Shown: positions 31,399-36,263 of the stretch, one piece after another
Layout: each line of letters opens with the position of its first letter
How positions within the stretch are numbered: the stretch's first letter is position 1
Source of the DNA: a bacterium
GTDB taxonomy: Bacteria; Patescibacteriota; CG2-30-54-11
Length of the DNA stretch: 36,263 nucleotides
Direction of reading: 5' to 3'
NCBI GenBank assembly: GCA_029573015.1
Contig: JAKQHK010000050.1
Coordinates: 1 to 36,263 of the forward strand
Notes under the pieces: model-generated
Databases searched by the model: none
Seen by the model: only the letters and a program-made list of their open reading frames with translations
Told to the model about the DNA's origin: nothing
Translations under genes and position numbers: made by a program

Positions 31399-32478
31399 AT
31401 GCACACCGATACCAAATACATTCTTGCCCTGAACAGGGTAGAAGGTATCGGACCCGCAACTATAGCCAAACTGATGGCAGTGTTCTTTTCTGCCCAACAG
31501 GCATGGGAGGCGACGGCCGACGACCTGCGTGCTGCCCGTTTTCCGGAAAACATCTGCGCTCATTGGCAGGATCGGCTCACGGTTGATCCGGATGCGGAAC
31601 TGGAAAAATGCCGCAGATCGGGTATACGTCTGCTTACCCTGGCTGACCCTGAATATCCGGAATTGCTCAAACAGATCCATCTCCCCCCGCGTCTCTTGTA
31701 CGTTCGCGGTAATCTCTCCACCTTCAGCGCGCTCGCATTGGCTATTGTCGGCTCGCGCAAGTGTACGAGTTATGGCAAACAGGTAACCAGAGAGCTTACC
31801 CGCGAGATCGTAGAGAACGGACTGGCGATCGTCAGCGGTCTGGCACTCGGCATCGACGCGGTGGCTCACGCTGCAACGCTTGACTGCGGCGGTACTGCCA
31901 TCGCCGTGCTCGGCTCCGGCGTGGATCGCATCTATCCGAGATCCAATCTTGCTCTTGCTAAACGCATCATGGAGCAGGGCACCCTTATCTCGGAATTCCC
32001 GCCCGGCACAGAACCCAAGCCAATACACTTCCCGATCCGTAACCGCATCATCAGCGGGATGGCACTGGGGACGCTCGTGGTGGAGGCAGGAGAAACAAGC
32101 GGTTCGCTTATAACCGCGCAAACAGCGCTCGAACAAAACAGGGAAGTATTTGCCATCCCCGGCAATATTACGAATAAGCAGAGCCAGGGCACCAATGCCC
32201 TTATCCAGCGGGGAGCCAAGCTGGTTAGCACGGCTGCGGACATATTCGACGAACTCAATCTGCAGATGACCCGCCAGCATGTGGAAGCACGTGCCGCACT
32301 GCCGGCTGATCCGGCCGAAGCGGCGATCATCTCGCTCTTAGAGGCAGAACCCCTGCAGGTAGATGAGATCGTCCGGCGCAGCGGACAAACCGCCTCCCAG
32401 ATCATTCCATTATTAACCATGATGGAGATCAAAGGGCTAATCCGCAACCAAGGGGGCGGTGTGTATTCCACTGGTTAA
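31399..32478 (+). CDS. dprA: DNA processing protein DprA/Smf
   Basis: DprA binds incoming single-stranded DNA during transformation and loads RecA. The 359 residues have an N-terminal HhH/SAM-like region (LNRVEGIGPATIAKLM) and the Rossmann-like core with AIVGSRKCTSYG, IVSGLALGIDAVAHAATLD, AVLGSGVDRIYPRSN and SEFPPGTEPKPIHFPIRNRIISG. VVEAGETSGSLITAQTALEQ and AIPGN also belong to the core. A C-terminal winged helix (about 310-359) follows. All core motifs are intact. It starts 1 nt after manC stops, so translation is likely coupled. Its presence suggests DNA uptake competence in this lineage. Confidence 0.96.
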   Translation: MHTDTKYILALNRVEGIGPATIAKLMAVFFSAQQAWEATADDLRAARFPENICAHWQDRLTVDPDAELEKCRRSGIRLLTLADPEYPELLKQIHLPPRLLYVRGNLSTFSALALAIVGSRKCTSYGKQVTRELTREIVENGLAIVSGLALGIDAVAHAATLDCGGTAIAVLGSGVDRIYPRSNLALAKRIMEQGTLISEFPPGTEPKPIHFPIRNRIISGMALGTLVVEAGETSGSLITAQTALEQNREVFAIPGNITNKQSQGTNALIQRGAKLVSTAADIFDELNLQMTRQHVEARAALPADPAEAAIISLLEAEPLQVDEIVRRSGQTASQIIPLLTMMEIKGLIRNQGGGVYSTG

Positions 32479-32694
32479 TGGCTATCCTGCGAAGGCACGC
32501 AGATATATCGTTGCTCGCTCGCACCTGCCCGAATCCGCTCAATTGCTGCATGAGCTGACGAGAACGGCATTTCCTGCACAGAGGCCTTGATTGCAGTAAC
32601 GTCATGCTATCATGTTTACCTGCCGACAGTTGTCGCCAGCAAAAAGTTTTGCTAGGTTGTGCCTGATGGATATAAAGCTGACACTGTCTATCGT

Positions 32695-33132
32695 TTACCT
32701 TTCCATTCCGCCTTGATTAGGATATATCGGATCCTCTGGTTTTTCTTCTTTATGTTCGAACCGTGCAACCAAATCATTGAAAACATTGGCACATAAAAAG
32801 CCTATTTCACTAATATTAGGCTTAGGATCGCGTGAAAAAAAACCTGTTAGACGTGTCATCATTCCATCTATCACTTCTTGGCCGACTTGGTCGAACGAGC
32901 CATCCTCCCGGGGATAGGGCGGAATTGCTGCAAGTTCTGCTCTAATTTTCTCTACCAGATCTGATCCTGCATCAATACTTCCTCTATACCATATACCTTC
33001 TAGTGATGATGCTATGGATGTAAAAATCCCGTGTACTGTTATTTTCCAGCTTCGAAGTACCTCAGAATCAGTAGCAGGTGGTGAATATACATGCCATGTT
33101 CTCCCTGTTCTCGAATCATACCCCATTGGCAT
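32695..33132 (-). CDS. Uncharacterised small protein
   Basis: The 145-residue soluble protein starts with MGYDSRTGRTWHVYSPPATD, followed by predicted helices (VLRSWKITVHGIFTSIASSL, LVEKIRAELAAI, EVIDGMMTRLTGFF) and a polar Glu/Pro-rich end. No signal peptide or family was recognised. The start ATG 33132 is set by AAGGAG six nt upstream, and a strong promoter lies about 50 nt further up; the frame itself is open to 33210. It is visibly AT-richer than its neighbours and the only - strand gene between dprA and mutL, so it may be acquired. Confidence 0.7.
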   Translation of the reverse strand: MPMGYDSRTGRTWHVYSPPATDSEVLRSWKITVHGIFTSIASSLEGIWYRGSIDAGSDLVEKIRAELAAIPPYPREDGSFDQVGQEVIDGMMTRLTGFFSRDPKPNISEIGFLCANVFNDLVARFEHKEEKPEDPIYPNQGGMER

Positions 33133-33180
33133 ATGCTTCTCCTTGTAGTAATAATTTATTGATAATCTACATAGTATTAA

Positions 33181-33210
33181 ATTATAATTGTTTTTTTTGT
33201 TACATGACAA
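33181..33210 (-). promoter_or_regulatory. Promoter of the 32695-33132 gene
   Basis: On the - strand, TTGTCA-18-TATAAT with an A8 tract in the spacer. Confidence 0.65.
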
Positions 33211-33241
33211 TCATGATTACTGGGATATCATTAGCTGGCAT

Positions 33242-33270
33242 TTGTCGAGAAAGCAAAGATTTGTTAGTCT
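33242..33270 (+). promoter_or_regulatory. Candidate tatD promoter
   Basis: TTGTCG-17-TAGTCT, about 25 nt before the tatD ATG. Confidence 0.4.
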
Positions 33271-33295
33271 GATGCCGGTCAATAGAGGATAACCT

Positions 33296-34078
33296 ATGTC
33301 GCACTTTGCGTTTATCGACACCCACTCTCACCTGACCTACCCGCCGCTCAGCGATAATCCGGAAGCGGTTATCCAGCGTGCCGTACAGCAGCAGGTCGAG
33401 ACGATACTGACGATCGGCACGGACATCGCTGACAATGAGCGCGTCCTGTCTCTAGCCGAAAAGTTTCCGTCAGTATGGGCGGCAGTTGGTTTGCATCCCA
33501 ACGATACACATGCGCTCGATGCGACGCAGTGGGAATTTTTTGAAGAACAAGTCCAACACGAACGCGTTGTTGCCATCGGTGAATGCGGACTTGATTATCT
33601 GAAAGGTCCGGCTGACCACGAACTGCAGAAGCAGATCTGCATCAAGCAGATAAAAACAGCACAAAAACACGATCTCCCGCTTATCATCCATACCCGGGAA
33701 TCAATGGAAGACATGTTGAAGATACTAACAAACTGCCAACCAGTTCGCGGTGTGCTCCACTGCTTCAGCGGAACCGTAGAACAGGCACACCAGGCGATCA
33801 CTCTCGGCTTTCTTATCGGCTTCAATGGCATCGTAACCTTCCCTAACGCCAAGGATATACAAAAAGTAGCGCAGGAAATACCGCTCTCATCCATCCTGCT
33901 GGAAACCGATTGTCCTTACCTCGCCCCCCAGCCAGTCCGCGGCAAAACTAATGAACCGCAGTACATCCCCATGATCGCTGACCACATCGCCCGGCTCAAA
34001 CGCATTACCAGAGATGAAGTCGCAGAACAAACCAGCATCAATGCGAAAAACCTGTTCAAACTGATAATTCGTAATTAG
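33296..34078 (+). CDS. tatD: TatD-family metal-dependent DNase
   Basis: TatD enzymes are amidohydrolase-fold nucleases linked to DNA repair and 3'-5' DNA trimming. The 260 residues have metal ligands in FIDTHSHL (H10, H12), the VGLHPND strand, AIGECGLDY (E96), LIIHTRES, VLHCFSGT and LLETDCPYLAP (Asp). The C-terminal RGKTNEPQYIP is also present. Length and motifs are complete. GAGG lies 8 nt before the ATG. Confidence 0.95.
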   Translation: MSHFAFIDTHSHLTYPPLSDNPEAVIQRAVQQQVETILTIGTDIADNERVLSLAEKFPSVWAAVGLHPNDTHALDATQWEFFEEQVQHERVVAIGECGLDYLKGPADHELQKQICIKQIKTAQKHDLPLIIHTRESMEDMLKILTNCQPVRGVLHCFSGTVEQAHQAITLGFLIGFNGIVTFPNAKDIQKVAQEIPLSSILLETDCPYLAPQPVRGKTNEPQYIPMIADHIARLKRITRDEVAEQTSINAKNLFKLIIRN

Positions 34079-34152
34079 TAATTTATTAATCGTAAGCAAA
34101 AAAGCACTCCGCTGACAGCTGAACGCTCATAACTCGTAACCCGCTAACCCGT
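34079..34152. repeat. Spacer word repeats between tatD and the glycosyltransferase
   Basis: 'taattcgtaattagtaattt' runs through the tatD end, and 'ctcgtaacccgctaacccgtt' follows. This is the same style of text as at 1064-1131. Confidence 0.4.
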
Positions 34153-34166
34153 TAATAAAAAAATCT

Positions 34167-35354
34167 ATGGCTACTATCGGCATTGACGCCCGCATGATCT
34201 TTTATACCGGCATCGGTCGACATGTTCTCAATCTGGTAACGCGTATCCCCCGGCTCGATCCGGACAATGATTATCGTCTCTTCGTCAGACCAGAAGATGA
34301 AAAACGCATCGCAGAACTGATCGGAGACGAAAATCCTCGAGTAACCTGTGTGCCGACCGTATCCTCTATCTATAATCTCAGAGAGCAGACAACGCACCTG
34401 CGCATCCTGCAGCAGGCCAGGCTGGATTTGCTGCATGTGCCCCATTTCAACATCCCCATTCTCTACCGCGGCAAGCTCATCGTCACCATCCACGACCTCA
34501 TCCAGGCGCATTTCCCCAGCCAGGAGACTGCCAATGCCGGTCTGAAACGGCTGGCGTACAAGCTGGTTATCTCCCTGGCGCTGCGCAAAGCTCAACGGAT
34601 CTCAGTTGTATCCAAGTATACCCGCGATGATATTATCCGCACGTTCCATACGCCAGCAGAAAAAATCGAGGTGATTTATAACGGAATAGATGAATGCTGG
34701 GAAAAGACAACCTATGATGCGGGTCTGGCAGAACATGTGCTGGCACGGTACGGGGTGAAAAAGCCCTTCCTCCTCTATGTCGGACTCTCCAGTCTGCACA
34801 AGAATCTCCTCAGGCTTATCGAAGCCATGCAGTTCGTCCGCAAGCACAGCGCCCACGACATCCAGCTGGCGATCGCCGGCAAAAAGGACCCGCGCTACCT
34901 GCCGCAACTGGAAGCAAAAATCAAAGAGCTGCACCTCGAGCAGGCAGTAGTATTCACTGATTTTCTCGGAGATGCAGACCTGAAAATCATGTACAACAGC
35001 GCCGAAGCATTTGTTTTTCCCTCGCTCTACGAAGGCTTCGGCTTACCGCCGCTAGAAGCGTTGCAGTCCGGCCTGCCGGTCGTCAGCTCCAATGCGACTT
35101 CCCTGCCTGAAGTGCTCGGCGATGCAGCCACCTATTTTGACCCCACCTCCGTGCTCGACATGGCCAAAGCCATCACTTCGGTACTCAAGGACAAAAAAAA
35201 CATCCCTGTATATACCAAACGTTTCTCGTGGGATGTCTTTGCCAGACAGACATTAGAGCTGTACAAATCGGTGCTGGCTACCGACGGGCAAACAGACGCT
35301 CCAGCTCCTCCTGCGTCAAACGCAGCATCGTCGGACGGCCATGCGGACAGGTAA
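34167..35354 (+). CDS. GT4-family (group 1) glycosyltransferase
   Basis: This GT-B-fold glycosyltransferase moves sugar from a nucleotide donor, often GDP-mannose, to a lipid-linked or glycan acceptor. N-terminal features are GIDARMIFYTGIGRHVLNL, LHVPHFNIP and VTIHDLIQAHFP; then SVVSKYTRDDI, FLLYVGLSSLHKNLLRLIEA and AIAGKKDPRY. The donor-binding EX7E motif is in SLYEGFGLPPLEAL (E289, E297). At 395 residues it is typical in length, but the last ~25 residues (Ala/Pro/Ser-rich) are encoded over the antisense strand of mutL. No ribosome binding site is visible. ManC in this window could supply its donor (inference). Confidence 0.88.
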   Translation: MATIGIDARMIFYTGIGRHVLNLVTRIPRLDPDNDYRLFVRPEDEKRIAELIGDENPRVTCVPTVSSIYNLREQTTHLRILQQARLDLLHVPHFNIPILYRGKLIVTIHDLIQAHFPSQETANAGLKRLAYKLVISLALRKAQRISVVSKYTRDDIIRTFHTPAEKIEVIYNGIDECWEKTTYDAGLAEHVLARYGVKKPFLLYVGLSSLHKNLLRLIEAMQFVRKHSAHDIQLAIAGKKDPRYLPQLEAKIKELHLEQAVVFTDFLGDADLKIMYNSAEAFVFPSLYEGFGLPPLEALQSGLPVVSSNATSLPEVLGDAATYFDPTSVLDMAKAITSVLKDKKNIPVYTKRFSWDVFARQTLELYKSVLATDGQTDAPAPPASNAASSDGHADR

Positions 35355-36263
35355 ACGGCTGCTCACACGCAAATAAGTCAGAAATAATTTTCTGCATCTG
35401 AGGCTGCGTTAACACTTCATGTGCTTTCACGCTCATCCTGCAAGCCCTTTGGATGAGTTTTTTTTCAATTTCCTTTTCTGGCGTCTTGCCCTTCTTTTCC
35501 TCGAGCAATTCATCCACCAGACCGCGAATCACAGCTCCGAGATTTACGTGTGCTAACACTACAGGCACAGCACGTACGATAAATTCCCGCTCACCGAACA
35601 CGGCAATGTCAATCCCCATGTTTTGTAACAGATGCATATTGTCTTGCAGTACTTCCACCTCCTGCCAACCAAGTTCAATAGTCTCAGGCAGCAACAGACT
35701 TTGAATGGCAGCTGATCGCTGACTGCTGATTGCGGACAGCTTCTCGAACATCATCCGCTCCTGAGCTGCGTGCTGATCGATGAGCATGATGCCTTCCTCA
35801 TCCTGTGCCAGAATATAGGTTGCATAGAGCTGAGCTAACGGTGCAGCCTGTTTTTCGAGCGGCAGACGTATTTCTTCCTTGAGCGAAAAAGTCTGCGATG
35901 TCCCCCGCTCATTCATCACAGCCCTGTCTCCTGACGCACTGATCCCTGACGCACTGACTCCTGCCTTCTGATTCCCCAGTTCTGCCCGTGGTACGAGATT
36001 CACCTCGTTCAGCGCGAGCATCACTGCCTCCTCAACCACGCGATACACTTCCTGAGGCCGCTGGAATTTCACCTCTGCCTTGCGCGGATGTACATTTACA
36101 TCTACGAGATCGAACGGCAGAGAAATGTTAAGCAAGAAAATCGGTTTTTCTTTGTGATCAAGCAGGGTGTGAAATGCTTCCCGCACCCGGTAGTCGACCA
36201 AGTAATCATTGACCCGCCGACCGTTTATATACACATACTGATGCTTGCGGCTCTGACGCGCTT
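35278..36263 (-). CDS. mutL: DNA mismatch repair protein MutL, 5' part outside window
   Basis: The frame is open through the right edge, so the N-terminal ATPase motifs are missing from view. The visible part begins within the transducer domain (KHQYVYINGRRVND, VDVNVHPRKAEVKF). It then has a variable linker with an in-frame repeat and the C-terminal dimerisation/endonuclease domain. The endonuclease motif DQHA-x2-E-x4-E is present (DQHAAQERMMFE), as are ACRMSVKAHEVL and CPHGRPTMLRLT. This suggests a nicking MutL of the type found where MutH is absent. The last 77 bp overlap tail to tail with the glycosyltransferase gene. Confidence 0.95.
   Translation of the reverse strand, partial: ARQSRKHQYVYINGRRVNDYLVDYRVREAFHTLLDHKEKPIFLLNISLPFDLVDVNVHPRKAEVKFQRPQEVYRVVEEAVMLALNEVNLVPRAELGNQKAGVSASGISASGDRAVMNERGTSQTFSLKEEIRLPLEKQAAPLAQLYATYILAQDEEGIMLIDQHAAQERMMFEKLSAISSQRSAAIQSLLLPETIELGWQEVEVLQDNMHLLQNMGIDIAVFGEREFIVRAVPVVLAHVNLGAVIRGLVDELLEEKKGKTPEKEIEKKLIQRACRMSVKAHEVLTQPQMQKIISDLFACEQPFTCPHGRPTMLRLTQEELERLFARR
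35930..35957. repeat. In-frame 15-nt repeat in the mutL linker
   Basis: CCTGACGCACTGA occurs at 35930-35942 and 35945-35957, giving an SASG repeat with a period of five codons. Related text (ctgatcgctgactgctgattg) lies at 35711-35731 inside the same gene. Confidence 0.7.

Noticed and set aside
31366-32280. 304-residue - strand ORF opposite dprA
   Set aside because: It is antisense to intact dprA and the 3' end of manC and has unnatural composition.
32638-32653. Terminator after dprA (AGCAAAA..TTTTGCT hairpin)
   Set aside because: It is a short AT-rich stem with no T-tract and lies 160 nt after the stop codon.

Overview
The window is a gene-dense bacterial chromosome segment, about 36 kb and moderately GC-rich, with short spacers and genes in tight same-strand runs. 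No ribosomal operon, transposase, CRISPR array or prophage block is visible. Gene content and style suggest a Patescibacteria/CPR genome (inference). The pointers are an FtsA/PilM-like ATPase next to a membrane-anchored baseplate-J-domain protein, ruvX-mltG, ThrS without a TGS domain, a MutY without an Fe-S cluster, RNase Y, HU, many small membrane proteins, and spacers filled with degenerate short-word repeats. No taxon-defining marker is present.

Layout. 1-4.5 kb (+): a left-truncated FtsA/PilM-like ATPase, a baseplate-J membrane protein, ruvX and mltG. 4.5-5.2 kb: tRNA-Pro(GGG), a copy of its 3' end, a REP-like palindrome and a possible structured RNA ending in a terminator. 5.2-9.6 kb (+): an RlmD-family methyltransferase, mutY, then an ECF sigma factor with a membrane partner that may be its anti-sigma sensor. 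9.7-14.8 kb (-): nfo-like endonuclease, VTT/TVP38 membrane protein, ogt and a small membrane protein, then hup and rny as separate units, each with its own terminator. 14.9-18.1 kb: four small uncharacterised + strand genes around a - strand miaB. 18.1-26.6 kb (-): thrS with a complete T-box leader, nif3, a four-helix-bundle gene inside inverted repeats, rdgB, a small membrane protein, an O-antigen-ligase/Wzy-like protein and topA. 26.8-32.5 kb (+): a five-gene run of eno, an HhH-TM-LytR_C fusion, a membrane protein, manC and dprA. 32.7-36.3 kb: a small unknown gene, tatD, a GT4 glycosyltransferase, and mutL truncated by the right edge and overlapping the glycosyltransferase tail to tail.

Much of the window serves genome maintenance (RuvX, MutY, Nfo, Ogt, RdgB, TopA, DprA, TatD, MutL, HU). 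A second theme is the envelope and surface polysaccharide (MltG, ManC, GT4, Wzy-like, LytR_C protein).

The most interesting non-coding signal is the thrS leader. It has a promoter, a very short Stem I carrying an ACC (Thr) triplet in its loop, and mutually exclusive antiterminator and terminator. Next are the 15-bp inverted repeats around the AT-rich four-helix-bundle gene, and the short-word repeats that occur in spacers and resemble low-complexity inserts within miaB and mutL.
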